NCBI GenBank assembly: GCA_016987375.1
Contig: PJRA01000048.1
Location: forward strand, 1,684,118-1,748,117
Length of the DNA stretch: 64,000 bases
Direction of reading: 5' to 3'
DNA from: Brachionus koreanus
Lineage: Eukaryota; Rotifera; Eurotatoria; Ploima; Brachionidae
The position numbers and the translations under genes are program-made. Positions 1 through 10,666 of this stretch are shown one piece after another. Below the pieces are notes generated by a model. The model was given only the letters and a program-made list of their open reading frames with translations. It was not told where the DNA came from and ran no database searches. Within the stretch, counting starts at the first letter, position 1. Every line of letters begins with the position of its first letter.

Positions 1-462
1 ATTCATGCAAAACAGACCAAACAATTCAGTAAGAAAATGGCACTACAATGTTGTTTGAAATATCGACCATTAATTAAAAAAAATGAATTACCATTTAATT
101 TAGCTGCTGAAGTTAGACTACTAAATCACAGTCATCCGGACAAGCATTTAGTCTTTAAAATTGAAAATTTTGAAAAAAAATGATGAACAAGTTTATAGAT
201 ATTCTTTTTTAATGTCAATGGATGAAATACTAGATCCTGAAAAAGGCTTTTACACTACTTCAATAATATCTCCTCTCATCCTAATTCCATTACAATTGAA
301 GCTTGAGTTAAAAAATCTTTTAAATCAAATGCAATCGAAAAAAGGTCTTATGAGACAAATTTAAATAATGAATGCTAAAATAGAGAGGACTCAAATTCAA
401 GCACTGATTCTGATTTTGATGAATCTGATTCAGACTATTCTGATTTTGATGATCATGATTAA
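1..462 (+). pseudogene. Decayed MATH-domain gene, copy 1 of a tandem array (5' part outside window)
   Basis: The first frame reads as the middle of a MATH/TRAF-type domain until a TGA at 181-183. The domain resumes in another frame from about 161, with the typical MATH C-terminal pattern MDEILDPEKGFY, and shifts frame again near 265 (HPNSITIEA). About 100 bases on, an acidic Asp/Ser tail (DSDFDESDSDYSDFDDHD) ends at TAA 460-462. The same MATH pattern and an acidic tail are found in the intact gene at 2889, so this is a broken relative. No cold-shock domain lies between the MATH end and the acidic tail. At least two frameshifts and in-frame stops make it a pseudogene unless the assembly is wrong. 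The start lies outside the window. Confidence 0.7.
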
Positions 463-544
463 TCAAAAAATTTCGAAATTTTTTTTTTAAATGTGATTAA
501 TTTATTAATATAATAATAAAAATAAAAGTTAAATTTTTTTTATT

Positions 545-1320
545 TCGCTTAAGCATTGCAAGAATCTTATTAGCTTTTGTACATGCACTTTTTACCTGCG
601 CATTCCACTTTAAATCAGAGGATACCATCACTCCTAAATCCCTCTCGCAGCTAGTAACTTATAGTAATACGTCCTCTCTCACTTCTTTGGTATGAGTTAT
701 ATACTTATGCCTCTCGTTCATTCTTCCAAAATGCATAACTTTGCACTTTTTGGCACAAAACCCATGCCCCAAATTTTTATCCATTGACAAACTGCATCTA
801 GATCTTCCTGTAAATTAATTTTTTCATAAACCTGATTAACAATAGCTAATATTTTTGAATTATCAGCATACATCTGCGTCTTATTTGAAAAACAATCTGG
901 AAGATCATTTATGTATAGAATGAATAATATTGCAATATTATTCTTGTATATTCTTGGTTCATGAACCAAGAACAGACCCTTGAGGAACTCCATTTAAAAC
1001 CGTAGACCACTCTGATAAAAATTTCCGATAACTACACGCTGAGTTCGATTACATAGGAAATCTTCAAACCATTTTATCATCTGTTTCCCTAGACCATATG
1101 CTCGGAACTTATGTAGGAAGCTTTTTCAATCCATTTTTTACTCATTGCTATTTCATCCAATTTAGCTTTTTAAGCAATCTCCTTTTAGTCCCTTTTTTAA
1201 TAAATTCTTTATTCATTACAAAATTGCATTCCAAAACTGTATGTGCTTTATTGTGCTTTACCCTCCCTGGATAACTTGTAATCAGCAAGTCTAATATACT
1301 AGATTTATCATTATTTCCAT
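545..1320 (-). mobile_element. Non-LTR retrotransposon reverse transcriptase fragment
   Basis: On the minus strand the frames read, in order, a segment like WFEDFLCNRTQ, then LFILYINDLPDCFSNKTQMY, a degraded catalytic box (YADNS where YADDS is usual), DLDAVCQWI, and a C-terminal part resembling HVQKLIRFLQCLS. This is the order of reverse transcriptase motifs in Jockey/CR1-type non-LTR elements. Several frameshifts and stops interrupt it, and one catalytic Asp is replaced by Asn, so it is dead. The 3' end appears to lie near 545. The endonuclease and 5' half are missing. Clade assignment is by eye only. Confidence 0.75.
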
Positions 1321-1534
1321 GAAAGACAGAAATATATTTTTCTGAAATAAAATTTTATTAATTAAAATTTAATAAATTGTTAAGCTAGTTTTGATTTTAA
1401 AAAAAATTAAGTTTCAAATATTTTTAAAGACAAAGATTATTATATAATATTTTATTTAATCATTTATTTTAAAATTAAAATTAAAGTTTTTTTTTTTAAA
1501 TTAATTTAAAATATAAATAAAAATTGAAACAAAA
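1321..1534. other. AT-rich spacer, nothing recognised
   Basis: Very AT-rich spacer between the retroelement fragment and the second MATH gene copy. No gene or clear regulatory motif was seen. Confidence 0.5.
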
Positions 1535-2543
1535 ATGAATTATCTAAAAATTGCGTTGCTATGTGGTTTTACAACTAAATTAAACCAAGTATAAATGGAA
1601 AAAGATAAATTCAATTCTCCTGTTTGCAAAAATCATGTGATAACTGGCCAAGAATGCATGAAAATCACACGCAATTAATTGTTAATTGGTTAAGCTAGTC
1701 TTGAAATGAAGCTCGAAAAATTGTCTGATTGTGAGCAAAATATACAAATTTTATATACTTATCCAGAATATTTTTTGGAAGAAAGTGTGGTCGTGTGAAA
1801 AAGTGATTTGAAATTATTAGAAGAAGCGGATATTAAATTTAAATTAGAATTTATTGATAATCATTCAAATAAAATGATAATCATTCAAATAAAATTGAAA
1901 ACGAAATTGATTTTATAAAACAAACAATAGCTGATTTAACTGAAATGGATTTTGTTTATAGTGATCAAGAAATAGATGTAGAAAATTTGTTTGGAAAAAT
2001 TAACTTTGGATCCATGTCAGCAGACATGGAATTTTCTGATAAAGGCACATTTAAATTAGTGATTAATGACATGTCAAAAATAAGACATAAGAACAAATTG
2101 AAATTATTTTCCAAGCCATATACCATGAAAAATTTAGATGGCTAATAAAAGTAGCACTATCTGAAAATGATTTGGGCCAAATTGTCCTTGGAAAGCATTT
2201 CTATTGTCGAACAGCTTTTGAATCTAGCAATTCATCTGTGTATGCCGATTCAGAAGTGAAAATTTTGCACAATACTTTGCCTGAAAAGAGCATTGGCATT
2301 AGGAAAAAGAAATATTATGAAAAAACAAATTTTAGTTTTGGAACAAATGAATTAATCAGATTAAATGAATTATTGGATCCAAAGAATGGTTTTTATGATG
2401 TCCAAAATGACTCAATAACTATTAAGGATATAATAAAAATTTATGAAAAAAAATCTGGAAATAATTTAGTAAATTCAGATGAGAAAAATTTTACCAAAAT
2501 AAAATTTTGTCATGGAAAAGAAACGTATTCTTATGTGCATTGA
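1535..2543 (+). pseudogene. Decayed RING-like/MATH gene, copy 2 of the tandem array
   Basis: The ATG at 1535 opens a diverged version of the N-terminus of the intact gene at 2889: LLCGF, SPVCKNHVITGQECMKITRN against LPCGF and [20 protein letters not shown]. In-frame stops appear early (near 1590 and 1676). Later frames recover a coiled-coil-like stretch and then the MATH domain. The segments at 1945-2145 and 2172-2543 are the two halves of that domain, separated by a frameshift near 2140 (LKLFSKPYTMKNLD, then WLIKVALSENDLGQ). It ends at TGA 2541-2543 shortly after the MATH C-terminus, with no cold-shock domain. A perfect 20-bp tandem duplication at 1856-1895 adds another frameshift. Several independent lesions make loss of function likely. 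Confidence 0.8.
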
Positions 2544-2888
2544 AATGGCATTAGCGAAACAGTACAGCAAAGCATATCAAGCATTTAATTATTAGTCAAC
2601 ATGTTAATAATACATGGCTTTTATGACAACGCCTGATTTTGATTTTTTTTGTTAAATTTATTTTTAGTATTTTTTTGACAATTTTTTGTCATAGAATCAT
2701 CAATAGAAAAAAATTTGTTTTCCTATATGATCTATGTTTATTAATTATTTTAGAATAATAAGTTGCGTTCAATTGAATATTTTTGAAAATTTAAAAAATA
2801 AAATTTTTTAAATTAAAATTTATTTTATTTAAATTATTTTGCATAATTTTTTTTTATTTTGCAAAAAAAATTTTAAATTAGTTTAAAT

Positions 2889-4382
2889 ATGGATGATCTA
2901 GTCGTAATTTTGCCATGTGGATTTGAAGCTAAATATAAAGAAATTGCTTTTGATCATAGATTTCCTTGTCCTGTGTGTAAATCACATCCGATTACAACTG
3001 ATGAATGCTTGAATATGACTCGAAATCAGCTAGTGATAAACAGAGCCAAGCTCTTAATAGATAAAGAAAATTTGGTGGAAGCAATGGCAAATTTTCAGAT
3101 TTTCAAAAATGATCCTAAAAATTTTATTGATCAAAACTATGATCAATTAAAAAATGAAATTGATCTAAGACGCGAAGAAGTAAAAGTAATTGTTAACAAA
3201 AAAATTGATGACTATTATGAAGATCTATTGAATACAATTGACAAACAAAAAGAACTTAAATTAGATGAATTCAAATCTAAAATTGAATTAATTGAATTAA
3301 ACGCCAAAGATGTAAAAAATTTAAAGATTCCTGAATATACAGAAATAGAAATGAAGCTTAGATTAATTAATTATTACAGTCATATAATAAAATATGTAAG
3401 AAATTTGATTGGGACTTCAGCATCAAATTTAACAGAGAAAAATTTACAATTCAAGCCATGTGATTTTAGTCTAATTATTAACGATAAATGGAACTGGAAA
3501 GAAGAAACAAGAATTATTAATGTAAATGAAAAAGGCTTTAATGGTAATTCAGAAGCAACATTTCAGTTGTTAGTCAGTGAATTTTCTAAATTTATACATT
3601 GTAAAAATGTTACAATATTTTCCAAAACATGCATTTTCTACAATTTAGAATGGAGAATTAAGGCCAAACTGTACGAACATGAAAATAAAGCAACACATTT
3701 GGGACTTTTCTTAACATGTGATACATATGTTAATTATAAAGAAATTTCACCTGTCAATGCAAAGGTTGATTTAAGATTAAAGCATAAATCTGAATCCAAA
3801 ACAGTTTTTAATTCTAGCTTTGAAAAGTTATATGATCATTTACAATTTAGCTATGGAATACCTAAATTTATTACAATAGATGAAATAATTAATTTGGACA
3901 ATGATTACTATGATACTGATAAAGATTGTTTAACTGTTGAAGTATTTTTGGAAATAGATTCTAAAGATTGCGAAACATCAGAAAAACAAAAGATTTCTGG
4001 AACAGTTAAATGGTTCAGTGATAGAGGATATGGTTTTATAGTTAGCGATGATAATGATGAGGAAATATTTGTGCATTATAGTGCCATTGCAAACTCTACC
4101 ACAATCGAAAAGAATCTATATCAAGGTGAAAAAGTTGAATTTGAGATTGTTATGGGAAAAAAAGGCAAAGAAGCAGCGAATGTGACAGGTCCTAATGGAC
4201 AGCCTGTTAATGGATCATTTTGTGCACTTAGCCCATCAATAAAAAATGAAAATTTATTAGGAAATAAAATTAATTCTTATAAAGAAAAAGACCCAGAAAC
4301 TGATGATGAAACAAATTCTGATACTGATGATGAAAAAAATTCTGATACTGAAGATGAAAAAAATAGTTATAATTATTCTTAA
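2889..4382 (+). CDS. RING-like / coiled-coil / MATH protein fused to a Y-box-type cold-shock domain
   Basis: Intact single-exon ORF of 497 codons. Residues 1-45 hold a degenerate RING-like zinc-binding pattern (C10, C27, C30, H33, C40). Residues 60-165 are charged and probably coiled coil. Residues 225-357 fit a MATH/TRAF-C domain, ending in the typical [20 protein letters not shown] and [10 protein letters not shown]. Residues 369-445 are a cold-shock domain with both RNA-binding motifs (GYGFI and IFVHYSAI). The continuation [17 protein letters not shown] is characteristic of animal Y-box proteins rather than bacterial Csp. The C-terminus is an acidic Asp/Glu/Ser/Thr/Asn repeat. RING-MATH proteins are usually ubiquitin-ligase-like adaptors and Y-box domains bind single-stranded nucleic acid, so an RNA-linked adaptor is a reasonable guess. 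The RING is probably too incomplete for E2 binding. It is the only intact member of the three-copy array. Confidence 0.85.
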   Translation: MDDLVVILPCGFEAKYKEIAFDHRFPCPVCKSHPITTDECLNMTRNQLVINRAKLLIDKENLVEAMANFQIFKNDPKNFIDQNYDQLKNEIDLRREEVKVIVNKKIDDYYEDLLNTIDKQKELKLDEFKSKIELIELNAKDVKNLKIPEYTEIEMKLRLINYYSHIIKYVRNLIGTSASNLTEKNLQFKPCDFSLIINDKWNWKEETRIINVNEKGFNGNSEATFQLLVSEFSKFIHCKNVTIFSKTCIFYNLEWRIKAKLYEHENKATHLGLFLTCDTYVNYKEISPVNAKVDLRLKHKSESKTVFNSSFEKLYDHLQFSYGIPKFITIDEIINLDNDYYDTDKDCLTVEVFLEIDSKDCETSEKQKISGTVKWFSDRGYGFIVSDDNDEEIFVHYSAIANSTTIEKNLYQGEKVEFEIVMGKKGKEAANVTGPNGQPVNGSFCALSPSIKNENLLGNKINSYKEKDPETDDETNSDTDDEKNSDTEDEKNSYNYS

Positions 4383-4469
4383 ATCAAAAAATAAAAATTT
4401 TAACTATTTATTTTGACAATTTTTATTTTAAAATAAAATCCTATCTTAAACTATTTTTTGCTTAAAAAT

Positions 4470-4700
4470 GAAAAGTAAACCGGATGACTGCAAATTAGCA
4501 ATTGTTAATCCTTTATTAAAAAATAAAGGAGATAATTAATCATAGAGCTATATCATTATTGTCTTCAATTGAAAAAATGTTTGAAAGACTATTAGCAAGT
4601 CAGATTTTAAACTATTTTGAATCAAAGAATATTGATTTAGATTAGATTTAGATTTGTTCAAAAAAATTTTTGGTCAAAGACTTGACTTTTCAATTAGTGT
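4470..4700 (+). mobile_element. Non-LTR retrotransposon fragment (N-terminal reverse transcriptase motifs)
   Basis: Plus-strand frames read DDCKLAIVNPLLKNKGDN and, after a shift, RAISLLSSIEKMFERLLASQ followed by NYFESKNI. This matches the block just before the catalytic core of non-LTR reverse transcriptases (the usual W..A.V.PLFKKGD... and R.ISLL....K.FE motifs). It is a short broken piece with stops. It lies in the 3' flank of the MATH/cold-shock gene, on the same strand. Confidence 0.7.
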
Positions 4701-4935
4701 ATTTATTAGTTGTTTTAAGCATGAAATTTTAAACAAGTAAGCATTTTTTATTTAAGCTAAAAGAAAATAATAATATTTGGTTAAAGACATTTTATATATA
4801 ATGTTCTGGAGGTGTTTTTAATGTTTATGTACCCAGAGGAATATGAACAAAATAAATTTTAAAATTTTAACTTTTGATTTAATTTTATTTTGGTTGTAAA
4901 TAAAAAATTAAAAAAAAATAAATTAGAATTTTTTT

Positions 4936-6573
4936 TTACGAAAGATCCACAGAGCTCAAGCGCCTTAAAGCTCGGCTATATTTTGAATCGTATGTCTTAT
5001 TATTCATAGTTAACTTTGTTTTCAATTTAAATTTAAAAAATCGTCTGATTCTAACAGGCAAAATTTCAAAACAATATTTTACAATTAGTATGTAAATTAA
5101 AAAAATATTAATACAAACAATTAGGACTATTAAAATAGCCATTATTCTACAATTAAAAGAAAAAATACTTATTGATAGCAAAATTAAAGGTAAAATATAA
5201 TAAATTAATGATATATATGATAGTATAAACGAATAGTGATTATAGGCTAAGTTTCCCAAGCTTATAGCAATTTTTTCGGGAAATCGCAAAACAGGTAACG
5301 GCAACCACATTATTACACCGAATATATTGAACAATGTGTAAACAAAAGCCAGTTGAAGAGATTTTTTTAATGCACAACCTGGCTGAGAAAACGCACTCAA
5401 AATACCAGTTACAGTAGTACCAACATTTGAGCCCATTATCATCACATAAACTCTTTGAAGACTGATTACACCTATTCCACATAATGGAACCAATGTTGCT
5501 GTCATTATATTTGAACTTTGAACTATAATAGTGAAAATAAAAGAAATAAAAAATAGAATTAAATGCATCAACCATTTGAATTTTGGTGAAAATTCTGTGT
5601 TTATACATTTACGTAGACATAGAGCAATCGGACCAACAATTATCAAACTTAGAACTTTGACAATGGAAAAAAAAACTACCAAAAGAAATATTGTTGATGT
5701 GATAAGTATAATTAAGCCAGTTGTAGTGTCTCCATAGCTCTTTACTAATGGCATTGTTAAATAATTGCATTCTCTGGTACAATTTGATTCGTTTTCTTCA
5801 CAATATCTCAGTGCAAAAGTGATCAATTTCGTTTCATTTTTACCTATTGATCCATTTTTCAATGTATCTAATTTTTTTTTATCAATTTGTATTAAATAAT
5901 TTGTAATTGGTGTCTGAATTTTTTTGATATAATTCCATTTTTTAAGTAAATTTTTTTCCTCAAAATTAATGGTTTCAACCATTTTCAAAGAAATTGACGA
6001 CAGAATATTAAAAAAAGTCTCGGCAGGAAATAGAATCAATGTTGTTAAAATGTTGAACATGTCATTTAAAGTAGCAGCGGCAAATGCTCTTCCAAGTGAA
6101 AGCGGATTACTTGATAGAGTCAAAGCAACATAAGAGTTTGTTATACATGTCCCAATATTTGAGCCCATAATTACAGGTATAGCATTTTTGACCGAAGAAA
6201 TCAAGCCGGTTCCCACCATTGTGATTACTATTGAAGTTGTGACTGCTGCATTTTGAAGGATTGATGTGGTAAGAATGCCAAAGCATAAAGCAGTCACTGG
6301 ATTGGAAAATAGGTACTTTAAAATACTTTCAAATTTTAAGAAATCTGGAGTAATGAGTATTGTTCCAATTGATATTAGCTCTAATGAAATTAAAAAAAAA
6401 TAAATCAATAATAATAAAGTGACAATTTTAGCAAATGAATTCGTTAGAAAAAAAAATTTCTCATATTTGGTAAAATCTTTCCATTCTTTACACAAATGAG
6501 AGTTTATTTGTAGATTTTCTTGTTTGTCTCCATCGCTGTCAATCATTATTCTTATTGAATCTAATTCATTCAT
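4936..6573 (-). CDS. SLC34-type sodium/phosphate cotransporter, divergent
   Basis: Single-exon 545-codon membrane protein with the inverted-repeat layout of type II Na/Pi cotransporters. Repeat 1 (about 95-190) has TTSIVITMVGTGLISSVKNA, IPVIMGSNIGTCITNSYVAL and GRAFAAATLNDMFN; repeat 2 (about 345-400) has QSSNIMTATLVPLCGIGVIS and IMGSNVGTTVTGIL. Between them is a large loop with three N-glycosylation sequons (NGS, NET, NES at about 240-263) and cysteines at 258, 265 and 269, as expected for the extracellular loop. The family QSSS signature is changed to QNAA (107-110) in repeat 1 and QSSN (352-355) in repeat 2. These serines help bind phosphate and sodium in characterised members, so substrate or coupling may differ. 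Family membership is secure; transport activity is not. Confidence 0.9.
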   Translation of the reverse strand: MNELDSIRIMIDSDGDKQENLQINSHLCKEWKDFTKYEKFFFLTNSFAKIVTLLLLIYFFLISLELISIGTILITPDFLKFESILKYLFSNPVTALCFGILTTSILQNAAVTTSIVITMVGTGLISSVKNAIPVIMGSNIGTCITNSYVALTLSSNPLSLGRAFAAATLNDMFNILTTLILFPAETFFNILSSISLKMVETINFEEKNLLKKWNYIKKIQTPITNYLIQIDKKKLDTLKNGSIGKNETKLITFALRYCEENESNCTRECNYLTMPLVKSYGDTTTGLIILITSTIFLLVVFFSIVKVLSLIIVGPIALCLRKCINTEFSPKFKWLMHLILFFISFIFTIIVQSSNIMTATLVPLCGIGVISLQRVYVMIMGSNVGTTVTGILSAFSQPGCALKKSLQLAFVYTLFNIFGVIMWLPLPVLRFPEKIAISLGNLAYNHYSFILSYISLIYYILPLILLSISIFSFNCRIMAILIVLIVCINIFLIYILIVKYCFEILPVRIRRFFKFKLKTKLTMNNKTYDSKYSRALRRLSSVDLS

Positions 6574-7846
6574 TTTGAATTTGATTTTATCCTTTTTCTT
6601 TCAGAAAATTTCAAAATTAGTATTTTAGAAACAAAAATATTGTTTAGGCTTGTCAAATTTAATTTTAATTTAGGAAAATCATTCTATTTAAGAGTTTCCA
6701 TTTTTTTGTTGTTAAACATATATTAAAAAAATTTAATACCATTTTTCTAAAAAAGTTTATTTATAAATAAGAAAATTTGGTATAATTTAATAGAGATTTA
6801 ATGTATTATAGAGATGAACATAATCCTACAAAGAAATCAGCAAAACTTTGAATACAACTATTTTTGATAGTTAATAATTTTTAAAATTTACTAAAAATAT
6901 TGATCTTTTTGAATTGCTAATTAAATTTTAAAAGATATGAATTTTTTCAAATGAAGTGCAGAATTTTAATTCTATCTGGTTCATTGATTATGAAATTTTT
7001 TGGTTTCTGTTAAAACTTGATAATTTCTATTTTTGGTGAGTTCGAAAACTCGACATCAATCAGGACGTCGAGGGTTTAAATTCCCACTTCCGGCTGCAAG
7101 CGCGTATGACTAACTACCCGACCGTCCAACAATTATAATAGATACAAAGAAATCAAATCACCCCATGCTCCACCAGAAGCGCAAAAGAGAATATTGATGA
7201 TGGTTGAAATCGTCACTCAATTCTTTTGTTACTCCAGTCAAAAAAGTAGTGATATAAACCATTTGAGTTTGATGTCACATTTCGTACAATGAAACCAAAC
7301 AACTTCTTTTAAATTTTCGAATGCTTCTTCTTCACTTGAAAAAGGAAGCTTTTTTCAATTTTTTTAAGCCTTGTCTTCAGTTTTAAAACTATAGGAGGGT
7401 ATGTAAATTTTACCCTTTCTTCTTTTTTTTTTTAATTAATAGGTTCTTGTAGAGGTTTAGAATCTTAATTTAGACTCATTAACCACAATATTGTCTGGTA
7501 ATTCTTCGTAAGGAAAATTTTTATTAATAATTTGATTTAATTATATTTGCGTTTTTTTTTAAAAAATTTATTTTGATAAAATTCTATCCTTTAAGATAGA
7601 AGGTAATTTTTTTAAAATACACTTTAATAAATTTTTGTTTTTTCTAATAACATCATAAAAAATAAATAAAAAATTTTACATTTTTAGCTTCTAAAATTGG
7701 TTTTGTGCTTAATAATTATTCAAAAACTACTAATAATTATTAAAATTTTACATAAAACTTTAATATAAAACCAAAATTTATTAAAATATAATTTATTTCT
7801 TAAAAATTAAACGAAATTAGGATTAGAAAAGGTGGAAATTTAATTT
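6574..7846. other. Intergenic region with one repeat-like segment
   Basis: AT-rich DNA between the transporter and the CALML4-like gene. The only unusual part is the GC-richer segment at about 7035-7250, listed separately. No ORF of note. Confidence 0.5.
7035..7250 (+). repeat. GC-richer island, possible tRNA-derived SINE remnant
   Basis: This stretch stands out by base composition. It contains GGGTTTAAATTCCCACTTCC, which resembles a pol III B box (GGTTCRANNCC) inside a T-arm-like context, preceded by a hairpin formed by ACTCGACATC and GACGTCGAGG. No convincing A box and no full cloverleaf was found, so it is not called a tRNA gene. A short interspersed element or another retroelement piece is possible. 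Confidence 0.3.
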
Positions 7847-8632
7847 TCAAAAGCTGGATAGTGGTGTTGATAAAACTTTGATCAATTTTTCATAATTAAT
7901 TTTATCGTTTTTACTTGACCCATTTACTTCTTGAATAATCATTTCAACTTTAAAAAAAATAAATTTTTAAATAAATGAAAAACGAAATAAGCCTCATTTA
8001 AAATTTTAACAATGAGAAATATAATATTATTTAAAAAAAATTCTTAATTTTAATAATGTTTGAATTTTTCTAGAAATTTCAAATAATTCAAAATTTATAT
8101 TTACCATCCCTATTAGAAAGAGCTTCTCCAGTTTGAGTTAATATTGCTTTTAATTCTTTTGTTGTTAAATATCCTTTTTTATTGACATCGTAGGCTTTAA
8201 AAGCATTCAAAATTTCATCGTTGGCATTCTCAATTTGTATATGGTCGTGGAGAATATTTAAAAATTCAGCAAAATCTATCTGAGCATCTAGAAAAATATG
8301 AAATTTATAAAATCTAATCGATTGAATTTTAATAAATTAAAAAAAAAAACCTTCTTTTTTGTATTTATCAAAATAATTTTCAAGTTCAGTTTTGGTAGGT
8401 TTGAAGCTTAACGATCTCATGACAAATCCGAGTTTGTCGGCTGATGTCACAATTCCCTCTTTGGCATAAAGCTTGAAACATTGTCTGTAGACTAATTTTT
8501 TTCAAAAAAAACAATGAAGATCTACTAAAAAATCAGTGATTTTTACCTTCAATATCCTTTTCGTTAAAGTATTTTGACTTGGAAAAAAAATAGTAATTAA
8601 AAATTTAAAATTGAATTTAAAATTCTCACCAT
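7847..8632 (-). CDS. CALML4: CALML4-like EF-hand protein, five exons
   Basis: Assembled by eye from coding exons 8632-8630, 8577-8547, 8491-8351, 8287-8105 and 7947-7847. All introns are GT-AG (52, 55, 63 and 157 nt) and the frame is kept throughout, giving 152 residues. The product begins MSKYFNEKDIEVYRQCFKLY and contains QIDFAEFLNILHDHIQIEN and KGYLTTKELKAILTQTGEAL, matching in order and spacing the calmodulin-like 4 family (human form about 153 residues). The third EF loop (DVNKKGYLTTKE) keeps several calcium-ligand positions; the first and second are degenerate. CALML4 is a myosin light chain of the intermicrovillar adhesion complex in vertebrates; that role here is inference. The first coding exon consists of the ATG alone. 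None of this gene is obvious as a single long ORF. Confidence 0.8.
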
Positions 8633-9719
8633 TTTTTAATTATGCTTAGTAATTTTTTGAAAAATAATTTCAAATCTTTGTATTATTTCAGTGGTAAACT
8701 TAAACTGAGCTTTGAAAAAAATGAAAAAATTAAGCGAACAAAATTTAGAATAAAAGTCAATTGTTATTTTTATGTCAATTAAAATCTTAAGCTTTGCTAA
8801 AATTTAAAAAAAAAAAAAAACAAATCTCTATTTTTCACTTTTCTATTTGAATAATATTTTATTATAATTTCTTTGGTATTTGTGCTCAATTGATGCTTAA
8901 AAATTTTAGGTAATCTTCTTTTAATATAAAGGTATTTATTGAAAACATGTTCTTTAGAAGAAAAAATAGGATAAAAAAATAATCACAAAAAAATAAGATA
9001 TTTGAAAATATTTTTTAGAATTAAGAATTATAATGTTTATATTTTTTATTTACTTGTTTTTTTTGGGTAAAATTTTTATTTTTAATTTGTAGAGAACAAT
9101 ACACAATTAGAAATGTTTTGATTTGAATTCTGGTCACTATTAAAAAAAATGTTGTTGATTATTCATTCTCTTGTTTTCAATAAAGAAAAGGATATTTGTT
9201 TTACTTATTTATAAGATAAGATATTTGGTATGAATTTTTTTAAATTTTCTTGAGATCTATTAGATCTAAAATTCGAGGGTATGAGAAAATAATTAAATAG
9301 ATTGGAAATAAATAACTAAAATCTCACAACCTAATTTGACAAGTTAATTTTCACAAATTTAAATCATAAAATCTTATCTTGTTTAATTTTAAATAGATTT
9401 TTAAAAATAATATGAAAATTTATAAATTTGAATTTATATGTTTCATTTTAGATGATTCAACTTATTAAATAATAAATGGCTGTAATTTCATTTTATTTTT
9501 AATTTGAAACTAAGGCTGAAAAAATGCTAATTCTTTTCAATATTAATCAAAAAAAAAAACAATAAAATATTATTTAAATGAAAAAATTATTTAAAAATTT
9601 AATGACAAACTATAATAACTGATGAAAAACTACATTACATGACTAAAAATTGATAAACTAACATATAAATTAGTTTATAAGAAAATCAATATTTTCTGGA
9701 TAACAAATTAAATTAGAAT
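8633..9719. other. AT-rich intergenic DNA
   Basis: Runs of A and T with no gene-like frame. It includes the upstream region of the CALML4-like gene, but no clear TATA box or other motif was identified. Confidence 0.5.
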
Positions 9720-10030
9720 TATGTTGATTAAGAACCTCTGACTTTAAGAAGTTTTTTTCTTTTGCTTTCCAAGATTTTTGGACTTGGCCAACTTTCAAAC
9801 TTATAATAAAAAGATGATTTAAATCAACTTAAGTCTCTACAAGTAAATATTTTAACATTAGATTGTGTATTCTATTTAGACTAAGACCTGCTACTTCTTT
9901 TAGTTTTTTAAAGCATTTGTTATTTCCAAAAGAGTAATAGGCTCGTTTAATTTATTATGTACCTCATTTATTAAGTATTCTGTAATGATTTATGATTTCA
10001 CAACTGGATACCAAGCATAAAATAAAAAAC
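9720..10030 (-). mobile_element. Non-LTR retrotransposon fragment (endonuclease-RT linker region)
   Basis: Minus-strand frames read NEVHNKLNEPITLLEITNAL, then ALKKLKEVAGLSLNRIHNLM in a second frame, then ISLKVGQVQKSWKAK. This is the order of motifs at the start of non-LTR reverse transcriptases (alternating AIK.LK...SPG.D.I.N, then LK.G..P..WK). Frameshifts and stops show it is decayed. It matches neither long gene nearby. Confidence 0.6.
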
Positions 10031-10369
10031 TAGAAAGGCTCTCAATATTTTACCCAACAAATTTTACAAAACCCAATAAATTTAATATTTTTTTAAACAA
10101 ATAAAGATAAAAATAAACTTAATTGAATAAAACAAAACAATTTTTATATTGGCTTCGCAATTTTATTAAATAAGGATAAATTGTTTGATTCTTCAATAAA
10201 AAAGATAAAAGAATAATATTTTTATTAACTGACAATTAATTTTATACTCAATTAAACACATATTAGTTAGTTAGCACATGCACTTGCTGGTTTTGGTTAA
10301 AAAATTTGTATTGTAATTATTTTCTTTTAATTTTTCTTTTATTTGCTAATATTTAATTTTTTTTAAGAA

Positions 10370-10666
10370 ATGGTAAATTTTAACAATATTGGCAAGGATA
10401 TTCCATTGAATAACAAGCCAAAAAAGGGGGCCAGAAAAAAATCTAGACCTTGTTTACAACATCAACCGGCTGATTGTGTCCAATTGACCGAAAATGTAAT
10501 ACAAGAATCTTTCAATGAATCAAGTGATAATGAGTTAGAAATTCCTTCAAAGAAAGCGAAATTCTCTGAAAATACTGAAAATACTAAAAAATTATTTGTA
10601 AAATGCAACGCTTTAATGAAAAAGAAAAAATTTATTATTGTCCGAACGGTTGCACAAAAAAAATGA
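10370..10666 (+). CDS. Small basic hypothetical ORF, possibly a transposon fragment
   Basis: A 98-codon ORF, rich in Lys, with the segment NKPKKGARKKSRPCLQHQP. It is somewhat reminiscent of the Lys/Arg-rich, AT-hook-like linkers preceding MULE-type transposase regions, but no catalytic motif follows. Base composition is slightly richer in G and C than the surroundings. It could be a real small protein or a leftover of a mobile element; there is no strong evidence for either. Confidence 0.25.
   Translation: MVNFNNIGKDIPLNNKPKKGARKKSRPCLQHQPADCVQLTENVIQESFNESSDNELEIPSKKAKFSENTENTKKLFVKCNALMKKKKFIIVRTVAQKK

Noticed and set aside
5240..5737. Open frames of 122 codons (-) and 68 codons (+) inside the transporter
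   Set aside because: They overlap the SLC34 coding sequence in other frames and have no protein-like pattern.
7035..7110. A complete tRNA gene
   Set aside because: Only a T-arm-like and a hairpin segment are present; no cloverleaf. Kept as a possible SINE remnant only.
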